Assembly (NCBI GenBank): GCA_031430575.1
Contig: JANPBT010000031.1
Span: 1 to 64,000, forward strand
Source of the DNA: JANMDS01 sp031430575
GTDB taxonomy: Bacteria > Pseudomonadota > Gammaproteobacteria > Burkholderiales > Casimicrobiaceae
Length of the DNA stretch: 64,000 nt
Direction: 5' to 3'
Numbering within the stretch: the first letter of the stretch is position 1; every line of letters starts with the position of its first letter. A program made the position numbers and the translations under genes. Below, in pieces: positions 8,246-16,847 of this stretch. Below the pieces are notes generated by a model. That model made no database searches. It saw nothing but the letters and a program-made list of their open reading frames with translations, and was not told the origin of the DNA.

Positions 8246-8266
8246 AAATGCGAATCGTTCGCAGTT
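8246..8266 (-). promoter_or_regulatory. Fur box upstream of the iron-binding protein gene
   Basis: AAATGCGAATCGTTCGCAGTT contains the inverted repeat TGCGAA-TCG-TTCGCA and agrees well with betaproteobacterial Fur sites of the type AATGCGAATCATTCGCATT. Its position just upstream of an iron-uptake gene supports iron-dependent repression. Confidence 0.65.
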
Positions 8267-8306
8267 GCGATACCGAATAGAGCTGCTACCACACTTCAAA
8301 AGCGCG

Positions 8307-8391
8307 AAACTGCGTCGCAGGTATGCGCAAAAGCGTGAGAATGGGTCAAATCGCAAGATGCCTGCAGCGACGATTTCTGCGCCGCAGGTAT
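8307..8391. repeat. Two same-orientation dispersed-repeat copies in a divergent promoter region
   Basis: A one-mismatch copy (core CTGCGTCGCAG, 8310-8320) and an exact copy (core 8377-8387, followed by GTAT) lie between the divergent iron-binding protein and cytochrome c genes. Both are in reverse orientation relative to the plus-strand consensus. Confidence 0.75.
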
Positions 8392-8452
8392 AACGAAGAT
8401 GAAAACAGATAAATTCGCACAATAACGATTATTTTTGCTAAGGAGCTTCTCC

Positions 8453-8773
8453 ATGAAATTAACAGTCCACAACGCGCTTGCTGCGCTCGCGGTGATCGCC
8501 GCCAGCGCGGTTCATGCGCAAGCGCCCACGCCTGCCGCGCACCCCAATCTTGCCCGCAATCTGGCCGCGCAGTGCGCCAATTGCCACGGCACCGATGGTA
8601 AGTCAGATCAAGCCATCCCAGCGCTTGCAGGCCGACCAGCGGATTACATGAATGCGCAAATGAAAGCTTTCAAAGAGGGCACGCGCCCGGCCACGATCAT
8701 GCATCAACTCGCTAAGGGCTACACCGATGAGCAGATCAAGCTCATGGCCGATTATTTTGCAAAGCAAAAATAA
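8453..8773 (+). CDS. Class I cytochrome c, sulfide-dehydrogenase subunit-like
   Basis: A 106-residue periplasmic monoheme cytochrome. The signal peptide ends AVHAQA; the heme motif CANCH is at residues 41-45 and the likely axial Met is in ATIMHQL near residue 83. The size and the immediately downstream flavoprotein (12 bp apart) point to the electron-accepting subunit of a flavocytochrome c sulfide dehydrogenase (FccA-like). AAGGAG at 8440-8445 fixes the ATG at 8453; an in-frame TTG at 8435 is rejected. Confidence 0.8.
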   Translation: MKLTVHNALAALAVIAASAVHAQAPTPAAHPNLARNLAAQCANCHGTDGKSDQAIPALAGRPADYMNAQMKAFKEGTRPATIMHQLAKGYTDEQIKLMADYFAKQK

Positions 8774-8785
8774 GGAGACACGATC

Positions 8786-10078
8786 ATGAAAATGCAAAGA
8801 CGTGATTTTTTGAAAACTGCGGGCGCTGCCGCGACGGTGAGCACGCTTTCTGCTTGCGCAACGATTGAATCTGCGCCGCAGATAGTCGGCGTAGCGAAGC
8901 CGCGTGTCGTCGTCGTTGGTGGTGGCTTTGGTGGCGCGACGGCTGCGAAATACGTCGCGAAATTTGGCGAAGGCAATATCGATGTAACGCTTGTGGAGCG
9001 GGGTGATGCTTTCGTCTCCTGCCCGATGTCTAATTTAGTCGTTGGTGGCTCTAAGCAATTGGCTGATCTTTCAGTGCCTTACACCGGGCTGGCTAAATAT
9101 GGCATCACGCGAGTGCGAGGCGAAGCGATCGGCATTGATCCGGGCAAGCGCAATTTGCGCATGCAAGACGGCACGTTGATTCCCTATGATCGTCTCATCT
9201 TGTCGCCCGGCGTTGATTTCATGTATGGCGATCTGCCGGGCTTGCAATCGGTTGCCGCGCAATCGAGCATCTTACATGCATGGAAAGCGAGCCCCGAAAC
9301 GGTCGCGCTGCGCAAGCAACTCGAAGCGATGCCTGATGGCGGCGTGTTTGCGATACACATCCCAAAAGCGCCTTTTCGCTGCCCGCCAGGCCCCTATGAG
9401 CGCGCATGCCAAGTCGCGTGGTATTTCAAACAATACAAGCCGAAAAGCAAAGTGATTGTGCTTGATGGTAATGAAGATATCGTCTCTAAAAAAGGCTTGT
9501 TTACCAAAGCGTGGAACGAAAATTACAAGGGCCTCGTTGAGTATCGCAATAATCAAACGCTGCTCGACGTTGATGTCGCCACAAAAACGGCCAAGCTTGA
9601 ATTTGGCGATCAAAAAGCAGATGTATTAAACGTGCTGCCACCGATGCGCGCAGGCAATATCGCCCGAATGTTTGGCATGGCGAACGCCAATGGTCGTTGG
9701 TGTCAGGTTGATTTCTTAACGTATGAATCGACCGCAATTGCCAATATTCATATGATCGGCGATGCGATTCAAATCGCGCCTGGCATGCCGAAATCTGGGC
9801 ATATGGCCAATCAGCATGCGAAAGTGTGTGCGGCGGCGGTGGTCGAGCTTTTGACCAAAGGCAGCGTGAACCCGACACCGATGGTGGCCAACACCTGCTA
9901 CAGCTTCATCGACGACAAAAACGTGGTGCACGTGGCAAGCGTTCACGAATACGATGCCAAAGATAAAACCATGAAAACAGTCGCTGGTTCTGGTGGATTA
10001 TCGGCCGCGGGCAATGAGCTCGAAGGCACGTACGCAAACGCTTGGGCGAAAACCATTTGGGCTGATATGCTCGCTTAA
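8786..10078 (+). CDS. Flavocytochrome c sulfide dehydrogenase flavoprotein (FccB/SoxF-like)
   Basis: A 430-residue FAD protein with a twin-arginine signal (MKMQRRDFLKTAGAAATVSTLSACA). It carries the FAD dinucleotide fold VVVVGGGFGGATAAKY and the conserved PFRCPPGPYERACQVA and NTCYSF segments, whose cysteines form the redox disulfide of this family. It oxidises sulfide to sulfur or polysulfide in the periplasm and passes electrons to the cytochrome encoded just upstream. The start has AAGGAG 9 bp upstream. A repeat copy (core 8871-8881) encodes SAPQI in the linker after the signal. Oxidation of another sulfur compound is possible. Confidence 0.87.
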   Translation: MKMQRRDFLKTAGAAATVSTLSACATIESAPQIVGVAKPRVVVVGGGFGGATAAKYVAKFGEGNIDVTLVERGDAFVSCPMSNLVVGGSKQLADLSVPYTGLAKYGITRVRGEAIGIDPGKRNLRMQDGTLIPYDRLILSPGVDFMYGDLPGLQSVAAQSSILHAWKASPETVALRKQLEAMPDGGVFAIHIPKAPFRCPPGPYERACQVAWYFKQYKPKSKVIVLDGNEDIVSKKGLFTKAWNENYKGLVEYRNNQTLLDVDVATKTAKLEFGDQKADVLNVLPPMRAGNIARMFGMANANGRWCQVDFLTYESTAIANIHMIGDAIQIAPGMPKSGHMANQHAKVCAAAVVELLTKGSVNPTPMVANTCYSFIDDKNVVHVASVHEYDAKDKTMKTVAGSGGLSAAGNELEGTYANAWAKTIWADMLA

Positions 10079-10097
10079 AAAATACGCGACCGAAGCA

Positions 10098-10153
10098 AAT
10101 ACCTGCGGCGCAGATTTGGGCAATTTATCGCTCAAATCTGCGCCGCAGGTATT
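10098..10153. repeat. Inverted pair of the dispersed repeat in a convergent gap
   Basis: Cores at 10103-10113 and 10138-10148 face each other with flanks AATACC...GGTATT, giving a stem of about 20 bp extended by GGGC/GCTC. It lies 20 bp after the flavoprotein stop and 14 bp before the nicotinamidase stop, so it likely terminates both transcripts. Confidence 0.88.
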
Positions 10154-10166
10154 TAGAAAATAGCGC

Positions 10167-10901
10167 TTATGCGCTGATTTCTTTGGATTGAATCCGCTTT
10201 ACGCCCGCTGCTGTCATTGCGACCCACGATTTTGCAAGCGATTGCTGGGCATCGATGCCGCGCGACGCGTCTTCGATAACGGTCGCCTCAAATCCTGCGC
10301 GGCGTGCATCCATCGCGGTCCACGCGACGCAGAAATCAGTGGCGAGCCCCGCTACAAAAACCCGCTTAATTCCGCGCGCTTTTAGGTAGCCCGCGAGCCC
10401 GGTCATCGTTTTGCGATCTGCTTCTAAAAAAGCGGAATAAGAATCGACGGCATTGTTGTAGCCTTTGCGAACGATTAACTGTGCGTGCGCAATTTTTAAA
10501 TCGCGGTGCAGCGCTGCGCCCTCAGTGCCTTGCACGCAATGATCGGGCCAAAGCATCTGCTTACCGTAAGGCATATCGATCACATCAAAAGGCTTTTTCC
10601 CCGCGTGTGAAGAGGCAAAGCTGACGTGATTTGGCGTGTGCCAGTCTTGCGTGATGATGACATTTTTAAAATGCTGAGCGAGCCCATTAATGAGCGGCAC
10701 GACTTCGTCACCTTTGGGCACTTCTAGCGAGCCGCCAGCAGTGAAGCAATTTTGAACATCAACGACGATAAGCGCATCCCGATCTGTCGGCTTGATCGTC
10801 GATGCCCACATCGGCGCCGATGCAAAAAGACTCGGTAGGCCGATCGCGACGCTAACCGCGGCGGTTTGGCTTAAAAATGCACGGCGGGCATTTAATTTCA
10901 T
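10167..10901 (-). CDS. pncA: Exported nicotinamidase / isochorismatase-family hydrolase
   Basis: A 244-residue cysteine hydrolase. The catalytic triad is visible as Asp48 (VVDVQNCF), Lys146 (VRKGYNN) and Cys191 (ATDFCVAWT). The PncA-type metal site is DWHTPNH (Asp86, His88, His92) with a further His in WPDHCVQGT. This pattern indicates nicotinamide deamidation to nicotinate. Unusually for PncA, it begins with a twin-arginine-like signal (MKLNARRAFLSQTAAVSVAIGL), so the enzyme is probably periplasmic. It is transcribed convergently to the sulfide dehydrogenase genes. Confidence 0.85.
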   Translation of the reverse strand: MKLNARRAFLSQTAAVSVAIGLPSLFASAPMWASTIKPTDRDALIVVDVQNCFTAGGSLEVPKGDEVVPLINGLAQHFKNVIITQDWHTPNHVSFASSHAGKKPFDVIDMPYGKQMLWPDHCVQGTEGAALHRDLKIAHAQLIVRKGYNNAVDSYSAFLEADRKTMTGLAGYLKARGIKRVFVAGLATDFCVAWTAMDARRAGFEATVIEDASRGIDAQQSLAKSWVAMTAAGVKRIQSKEISA

Positions 10902-10999
10902 GGCAATTCCTCAGTCAATGATCGTGGAATTGATGAGCGTAGTTCAGCGGCAATCAGTTGTCAATGCGGGTTGTCAATGCGGGCTAGGAATGCCCGCGC
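10902..10999. other. polA 3' intergenic region with tandem 13-mer and hairpin
   Basis: TTGTCAATGCGGG occurs twice in tandem (10958-10983). An inverted repeat GCGGGC-7-GCCCGC spans 10979-10997 just beyond the polA stop and could be a weak terminator, but it lacks a U-run. Confidence 0.45.
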
Positions 11000-13729
11000 T
11001 TAGTGCGCTTCATCCCAGTTTTTACCCATCCCGACTTCCGCTACGAGTGGCACGCGGAGTTGGGCAACGTCGCGCATCAGTGCGGGCAATTTTTCTTTCA
11101 CCAGCGCAATTTCTGCGTCGGGCACTTCTAAAATCAATTCATCATGCACTTGCAAAATAAGTCTTGATTGCACGTGCGCGGTTTCAATCCAAGCCTGCAC
11201 TGCAATCATCGCAAGCTTGATTAAATCGGCTGCGGTGCCTTGCATGGGCGCATTAATCGCCGCCCGCTCTGCCCCTTGGCGGCGCGGGCCGTTGCCGCCA
11301 TTGATGTCTTGTAAGGTCAAGCGCCGCCCGAAAACCGTTTCAACATAACCCTTCTCATGGGCAGAAGCGCGGGTGCGCTGCATGTAATCGTAAACGCCGG
11401 GATAGCGGGCGAAATATTTATCAATGAATTGCTGCGCTGCGGCCCGCTCAATGCCCAATTGCGAGGCGAGCCCAAAAGCGCCCATACCGTAAATTAATCC
11501 GAAATTCACCGCTTTGGTATACCGCCGCTGCTCACTGGTAACGTCTGCAATCGGCACGCTAAAAATATCAGCAGCAGTGGCTTTATGAATATCGAGTCCA
11601 TCCGCAAAGGCTTTGAGCAGCGATGCATCTTCACTCAAATGGGCGATGATGCGCAGCTCAATTTGAGAGTAATCCGCAGAGATCAGCACGCAGCCCGGGC
11701 GTGCGATAAAGGCTTCGCGGATGCGTCGGCCTTCCGCCGAGCGCACAGGAATATTTTGCAGATTAGGATCGTTGCTGGCTAAGCGGCCGGTGACGGCAGT
11801 GGCTTGCGCGTAATTGGTGTGAATGCGTCCTGTTTTGGCGTTTACCATCTTCGGCAATTTGTCGGTGTAGGTGCCGACGAGCTTCATGATGCTGCGATGC
11901 TCCAAAAGCAATTTCGGCAACGGGTAATCTGCAGCTAATTCTTGCAGCACTTCTTCATCAGTTGAAGGTTGGCCGGTCGCGGTTTTGCGCTTGACCGGCA
12001 TGCCGAGCTTGGTGAACAAAATTTCACCGAGTTGCTTGGGTGAGCCGAGATTGAAAGGCTGCCCAGCGAGCGCGTGAGCCTTTGCCTCAAGCTCCCGTGC
12101 GCGGAGGGAAAATTGTGTAGTGAGTCCGTTTAAAAGGCTCGTATCAATTAATACACCGGTGCGCTCCATCGTAAATAGCACATCGCGCGTCGGCAGCTCC
12201 AATTTTTCGTAAACATAGCGCAGTTTTTCATCGGCTATTACCTGCGGCGCAATTTGGGCATGTAACCGCAGCGTAACGTCGGCGTCTTCTGCTGAATATT
12301 GCGTTGCCCGCTCGACGCTCACTTGATCGAAGCCGATTTGGCTTGCGCCCTTGCCGCAAACCTCTTCAAAGGTAATCGTTTTCTCATTCAAAAATCGCAG
12401 CGCGAGCGCATCCATGTTGTGTGGACGATGCGATTCAAGCACATAGCTCTGCAGCAGCGTATCGTGCGCCAAGCCTGCAAGGCCGATCCCGTGATTGGCG
12501 AGCACGTGTTGATCGTATTTCGCGTTTTGCGCGATTTTCTCTTTTTCGGAATTTTCAAACCACGGCTTGAGCGCAGCGAGCACCGCGGCGAAATTTAATT
12601 GCGTCGGCACGCCCGCGTAGGCGTGGGCAAGCGGAATGTAGACGGCATGAAATGGTTTCCACGCAAACGATAGCCCGACGATCTGCGCGGTGAGCGGGTC
12701 AAGGCTGGTCGTCTCGGTATCAAAGCAGGTGAGCGCGGCGGCATTGATTTCGCCCAAAACACTATCAAAGGTTTCTTGCGTGAGTATCGTCTCGTACGTG
12801 CGGGGCTGCGCAGCGGCAAATAAATCAGGCGAAATCTGCGCCGCAGGGTTTGCCGATTTCGCATCAGTTTTACCGACTACCTGCGGCGCAGATTTGCCTT
12901 GTTTGAGCCAGGTTTTGAACTCAAATCGCTCGTATAAGCCTTGTAATTCTGCTGTGGTTTCGTCGATCACCAACGCATCGGGCGCGATGCCCACTTCCAC
13001 ATCGCATTTCACCGTCACCAGCGCTTTGCCCTGCGGCAGCCAATCGAGCGTCGCGCGCAGATTCTCGCCCACCGCGCCGGTGATCTGGGCAGCGTTGGCG
13101 ATGATATTGTCTAAGGAATCATATTGCGCTAACCATTTGGCAGCGGTTTTGGGCCCCACTTTGGGTACGCCCGGTACGTTATCCACCGTATCGCCGATCA
13201 GCGAAAGATAGTCAATGATTTGATCTGGACGCACGCAAAATTTACCGAAGACCCCAGCTTCATCAAGCACTTCCATGCTCATTGTGTTGACCAGCGTGAC
13301 CTGCGGGTTGACCAGTTGCGCGAGATCTTTATCGCCTGTTGAAATCAGCGTATCGAGCCCTTGCTTCGATGCGTTTACTGCGAGCGTGCCAATCACATCA
13401 TCAGCCTCCACACCGCTCATCATAATAAGCGGCCAGCCGTGGGCGCGAATGAGATCGTGTAAATGTGGAATCTGTGGCCGCAGATCATCGGGCATCGGGC
13501 TTCGCGTTGCTTTGTAGTGCGCATACAAGTCGTCGCGAAACGTTTTGCCGGGCGCATCAAAGATCACGGCAAAATAGTCGGGCGCTTCTTTTGCGATCAA
13601 TTGCTTGAGCATCGAGAGCACGCCGCGGATCGCCCCGGTCGGCTCTCCGGCCTTGGTGCGTAAGTCTGGAAGCGCGTGGAAAGCGCGATACAGGTATGAT
13701 GAGCCATCAACGAGAACGAGTTTGGGCAT
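11000..13729 (-). CDS. polA: DNA polymerase I
   Basis: A 909-residue PolA with all three domains. The 5'-3' exonuclease begins MPKLVLVDGSSYLYRAFHALP. The 3'-5' proofreading domain retains its metal ligands (CFDTETTSLDP, YSAEDADVTL). The polymerase domain has motif A DYSQIELRIIAHLS, motif B RRYTKAVNFGLIYGMGAFGL and motif C QVHDELILEVP. Three repeat copies lie inside. Two, in opposite orientations, encode SAPQV and NPAAQI in the interdomain linker (cores 12881-12891 and 12836-12846). A third, near residue 493, encodes IAPQV (12242-12252). The start codon overlaps that of the divergent LOG gene. Confidence 0.98.
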   Translation of the reverse strand: MPKLVLVDGSSYLYRAFHALPDLRTKAGEPTGAIRGVLSMLKQLIAKEAPDYFAVIFDAPGKTFRDDLYAHYKATRSPMPDDLRPQIPHLHDLIRAHGWPLIMMSGVEADDVIGTLAVNASKQGLDTLISTGDKDLAQLVNPQVTLVNTMSMEVLDEAGVFGKFCVRPDQIIDYLSLIGDTVDNVPGVPKVGPKTAAKWLAQYDSLDNIIANAAQITGAVGENLRATLDWLPQGKALVTVKCDVEVGIAPDALVIDETTAELQGLYERFEFKTWLKQGKSAPQVVGKTDAKSANPAAQISPDLFAAAQPRTYETILTQETFDSVLGEINAAALTCFDTETTSLDPLTAQIVGLSFAWKPFHAVYIPLAHAYAGVPTQLNFAAVLAALKPWFENSEKEKIAQNAKYDQHVLANHGIGLAGLAHDTLLQSYVLESHRPHNMDALALRFLNEKTITFEEVCGKGASQIGFDQVSVERATQYSAEDADVTLRLHAQIAPQVIADEKLRYVYEKLELPTRDVLFTMERTGVLIDTSLLNGLTTQFSLRARELEAKAHALAGQPFNLGSPKQLGEILFTKLGMPVKRKTATGQPSTDEEVLQELAADYPLPKLLLEHRSIMKLVGTYTDKLPKMVNAKTGRIHTNYAQATAVTGRLASNDPNLQNIPVRSAEGRRIREAFIARPGCVLISADYSQIELRIIAHLSEDASLLKAFADGLDIHKATAADIFSVPIADVTSEQRRYTKAVNFGLIYGMGAFGLASQLGIERAAAQQFIDKYFARYPGVYDYMQRTRASAHEKGYVETVFGRRLTLQDINGGNGPRRQGAERAAINAPMQGTAADLIKLAMIAVQAWIETAHVQSRLILQVHDELILEVPDAEIALVKEKLPALMRDVAQLRVPLVAEVGMGKNWDEAH

Positions 13730-14456
13730 GAGCGATACAAAAAAGCAACGGTTATCAATGAACTACGGCGCGACCAACCCCAATGCGGGGCCCGAGGCAT
13801 GGCGTGCATTATCCATGATGAGCGAATTTGTGCTCGCTACCGAGCAGTTGAAGCGGATTCGCCCGGCGGTGAGCATCTTTGGCTCGGCGCGCGTAAAGCC
13901 CGATACGCCCTATTATGAATTGACCAAAAAAATCGCGCTCGCGCTTTCCAATGCAGGCTACAACGTGATCTCCGGCGGCGGCCCGGGCATCATGCAGGCG
14001 GCCAACGAAGGCGCGCAGCCCGGCGCATCGCTCTCAGTGGGCTTAAATATTCAGCTACCGCATGAGCAGCACGGCAATCCCTACCAAGATTTAAGCTTGT
14101 CGTTTCGCTACTTTTTTAACCGCAAATTAATGTTTGTGCGCTCCTCAATGGCAATTATCTGCATGCCGGGCGGCTTTGGCACGCTTGACGAGCTCTTTGA
14201 GTCGTTAACCCTGATCCAGACCGGAAAGGCGCGCCGCATGCCGATCATCCTTGTTGGACGTGAGTTTTGGGGCGGGCTTATGGAATGGATCGAGGGCAAG
14301 CTGAAATCTGAAGGCATGATTGGCGAAAATGATCCAAAACTCATTCGTTTGATCGAAGATCCTGATGAAATTGTGGCCGCGATTTTCCGTTTTTATGAAG
14401 CTCGGGGTGGTTTTGACATGGCCGAGCACGATGCCCAGCTATTGTTAGAGCTTTAA
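13728..14456 (+). CDS. LOG family (TIGR00730-type) nucleotide phosphoribohydrolase
   Basis: A 242-residue Rossmann-like protein with the LOG signatures GGGPGIMQAANEGA and PGGFGTLDELFE, which bind and cleave nucleoside 5'-monophosphates in cytokinin-activating or YgdH/PpnN-like enzymes. The first ATG (13728) overlaps the polA ATG in the tetramer CATG; an in-frame ATG at 13758 is the alternative. With either choice, each gene's promoter must lie within the other's coding sequence. The physiological substrate in this organism is unknown. Confidence 0.85.
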   Translation: MSDTKKQRLSMNYGATNPNAGPEAWRALSMMSEFVLATEQLKRIRPAVSIFGSARVKPDTPYYELTKKIALALSNAGYNVISGGGPGIMQAANEGAQPGASLSVGLNIQLPHEQHGNPYQDLSLSFRYFFNRKLMFVRSSMAIICMPGGFGTLDELFESLTLIQTGKARRMPIILVGREFWGGLMEWIEGKLKSEGMIGENDPKLIRLIEDPDEIVAAIFRFYEARGGFDMAEHDAQLLLEL

Positions 14457-14503
14457 GTGAAAATTTGCGGTGTCCAGTTTGAAAGCGGATTAAACTAGCT
14501 CTT

Positions 14504-14848
14504 ATGAATTTATTTACTTTTCGCCTCAGCGTTTTTGCCTTCGTTACCGCAGCCAGCGCGATCGCGCACGCGCAATCCACATTAGGCAGCAAAATCATCA
14601 TCGATGAGCCCATCACGCTGCCCAAGCAAGAAGCGGGGCGCGTCACCGCGCGGGTGAATGAAAAGCCAACGGCGGTGGAGATCAGTGAGCGCATCACTTC
14701 CCAGCGCGTCGGCGGGTCAACGGTGATCCGCGTCAATCCCGAAGGTGCTGCGCCCTACACTTTGAGCAATCAACTCCCCGGCATCCGCCTTTTGCGCCGC
14801 GACCACGATGAAGTGCGCGTGCCGATGTGGCAAATCGGCAAATTCTAG
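14504..14848 (+). CDS. DUF2782-family secreted small protein
   Basis: A 114-residue exported protein with signal peptide MNLFTFRLSVFAFVTAASAIAHAQ. The mature part ends with the DUF2782-like pattern ISERITSQRVGGSTVIRVNP, then GAAPYTLSNQ and a final VPMWQIGKF. This family sits beside polA and thrB in many betaproteobacteria, which supports the call. It lies 9 bp upstream of thrB. Function unknown. Confidence 0.75.
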   Translation: MNLFTFRLSVFAFVTAASAIAHAQSTLGSKIIIDEPITLPKQEAGRVTARVNEKPTAVEISERITSQRVGGSTVIRVNPEGAAPYTLSNQLPGIRLLRRDHDEVRVPMWQIGKF

Positions 14849-14857
14849 TTTTACTTT

Positions 14858-15808
14858 ATGGCGGTCTACACCTCAGTTTCAAGCGCTGAGCTTTCAGCGT
14901 GGCTTGCGCGTTACAGCGCTGGCGCGCTCAAGCAGCTCAAGCCTATTGCCTCTGGCATTGAAAATACTAATTACTTCGTAACGACTGAGCATCGCGCTTT
15001 AGTGCTCACGCTTTATGAGCGCTTGCCGCAAGAAGATCTTCCGTTTTATCTCAATCTCACCGCCCATCTGGCAAATGAAGGCGTGCGCGTTGCCGCGCCG
15101 CTGGCTGATCGCTCCGGTGCCCTATTTTCCACGCTCAACGGCAAGCCCGCATGCTTAGTGGAGCGGCTGCATGGTGAGGCCAATATGCAGCCGACCGCAA
15201 TGCATTGCGCTGTGATCGGTGGCGAGCTCGCGCGCATGCATATTGCCGCCGCGCGCTACCGGCCGCGATTGGCCAATTCGCGCGGCCCGGCGTGGATGCT
15301 CAATACGTCGCGCGCCGTGCGACCCTACCTCAACGTTGAGCAAAATACACTGCTCGCGCAAGAAATGGATTTTCAGCGCAAAGCTCGCGAAGCCCGTGGC
15401 GATAAGCTGCCGGTGGGTGCGATACATGCAGATTTGTTTCGCGACAATGCGCTTTTCGATGCCGATACGCTTTCTGGCATTATCGATTTTGGTTTCGCCG
15501 CCACCGATAGTTTCGTCTACGATCTAGCAATTACGATTAACGACTGGTGCATCGACGATGCCGATACCCAATTCAAACCCGAGCACTACCGCGCACTGAT
15601 GGATGCTTACCTTGCCGTGCGCCCGCTGAGCGCGATTGAGCTAGAGGAATGGCCGGCGATGTTGCGGTTAGGGGCTTTGCGGTTTTGGCTCTCCAGACTC
15701 TATGATTTTCACCTGCCGCGCCCGAGTGAATTGGTGCTTGCCAAAGATCCAGCGCATTTCGAGCGCATGTTGCGCGCGCGGTTGTTAAGTTTTGCGGTTA
15801 CGCCCTAA
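14858..15808 (+). CDS. thrB: Homoserine kinase (choline-kinase-like type)
   Basis: A 316-residue kinase of the aminoglycoside phosphotransferase fold, the ThrB type of beta-, alpha- and some gammaproteobacteria. Motifs: SGIENTNYFVTT (nucleotide-binding loop), GAIHADLFRDNALFD (catalytic loop HADLFRDN) and GIIDFGFAATDSFVYDLA (metal-binding Asp). It phosphorylates L-homoserine in threonine synthesis. It follows the DUF2782 gene by 9 bp and precedes a BPSS1780 gene by 11 bp, so it is probably one operon. Confidence 0.95.
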   Translation: MAVYTSVSSAELSAWLARYSAGALKQLKPIASGIENTNYFVTTEHRALVLTLYERLPQEDLPFYLNLTAHLANEGVRVAAPLADRSGALFSTLNGKPACLVERLHGEANMQPTAMHCAVIGGELARMHIAAARYRPRLANSRGPAWMLNTSRAVRPYLNVEQNTLLAQEMDFQRKAREARGDKLPVGAIHADLFRDNALFDADTLSGIIDFGFAATDSFVYDLAITINDWCIDDADTQFKPEHYRALMDAYLAVRPLSAIELEEWPAMLRLGALRFWLSRLYDFHLPRPSELVLAKDPAHFERMLRARLLSFAVTP

Positions 15809-15819
15809 ACTCCAGCGCT

Positions 15820-16617
15820 ATGAATGATCCGCTTCCCCCTTCGCCCGGCCGTCTTGAGCCTGGTGCGCCCTTGCCCCCCGCCGAGGGCGTATTTTGGGTG
15901 CGCGCCGCGCTGCGTTTTTTTCGCGCCGATGCGCTGCGCTGGCTCGGCATTACCGCAGCCTCGATTTTCGTGATGCAGGCGCTCGCCATCGTTCCGGGCG
16001 GTGTGATCCTAGCTTTCCTCGTTAAGCCCGTATTGACGGTAGGCTTCTTAGCCGCGGCTTGGCACCAAGAGCGATCGGGCAGACCTGAGTTCACCCATCT
16101 GTTTTTTGGCTTCAAATCCAATTTGAAATCCCTGATTCCGCTTGGGCTGGTTTATATGATCGGCGTTGCCGTCGCGATTACGCTCGCTGGAGCGGTCAGC
16201 GGCGTCGCCCTCGATCAAATGATTGGGCAAGATCCAACCAAGCTCTCGCCGCAAGCATCTGCAAGCCTGCGCGGTGCGATGCTTTGGGCAATTTTATTTA
16301 TGACGCCGGTCACGCTCGCGCTTTGGTTCGCGCCAGCACTGATCGTGTTTGACGACATGAAATTTACCCAAGCGCTCAAAGCCTCGCTTAGAGCTTCAGC
16401 GCGCAGCATCGGCGCGATTGTCGTTTATGCGATTGCGCTTTTTGGTTTAGCCACCGGCGCATCCGTGCTCGTACTCGGTTTAAATATGATCGCGCCCACG
16501 TTTGGGACGATCGCGCTTTTCATGATGATCCTGCCCTTTATGGCCGTGCTCTTCATCTCTGATTACGTCAGCTACCGCCGCGTATTTCATCCCAATCAGC
16601 CGTTGCGCGTGCCTTAA
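15820..16617 (+). CDS. BPSS1780 family membrane protein
   Basis: A 265-residue integral membrane protein with about six helices. A Pro-rich cytoplasmic start precedes VFWVRAALRFFRADALRWLG; the inner segment has LKPVLTVGFLAAAWHQERSG, and later FMTPVTLALWFAPALIVFDD and the C-terminal ISDYVSYRRVF. This matches the BPSS1780 family, confined largely to betaproteobacteria and often found next to thrB. Function unknown. Confidence 0.85.
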   Translation: MNDPLPPSPGRLEPGAPLPPAEGVFWVRAALRFFRADALRWLGITAASIFVMQALAIVPGGVILAFLVKPVLTVGFLAAAWHQERSGRPEFTHLFFGFKSNLKSLIPLGLVYMIGVAVAITLAGAVSGVALDQMIGQDPTKLSPQASASLRGAMLWAILFMTPVTLALWFAPALIVFDDMKFTQALKASLRASARSIGAIVVYAIALFGLATGASVLVLGLNMIAPTFGTIALFMMILPFMAVLFISDYVSYRRVFHPNQPLRVP

Positions 16618-16624
16618 TTTAGCC

Positions 16625-16676
16625 ATACCTGCGGCGCAGATTTAGGCAAAAAAGGCCAAATCTGCGCCGCAGGTAT
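16625..16676. repeat. Inverted pair of the dispersed repeat in a convergent gap
   Basis: ATACCTGCGGCGCAGATTTAGGC and its near reverse complement (cores 16629-16639 and 16662-16672) form a potential stem-loop with an A-rich loop. It starts 8 bp after the BPSS1780 stop. The following 171 bp to 16847 show no gene. Confidence 0.88.
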
Positions 16677-16847
16677 TGATGTTTTTATGCGCATTGATGC
16701 TGCAATCAGTCGCTCGCTCGTAATGAGCGTAGCGCACTCTTCGTAGCTACAGAGTTGGTGCGCACAACAGCGGTGTGCACTCTAAGTTGGCTTCAAAATT
16801 GAGACCGCAGACGCAGATGAACGTTCTAATTTCCGCAGGCCGGCGCG

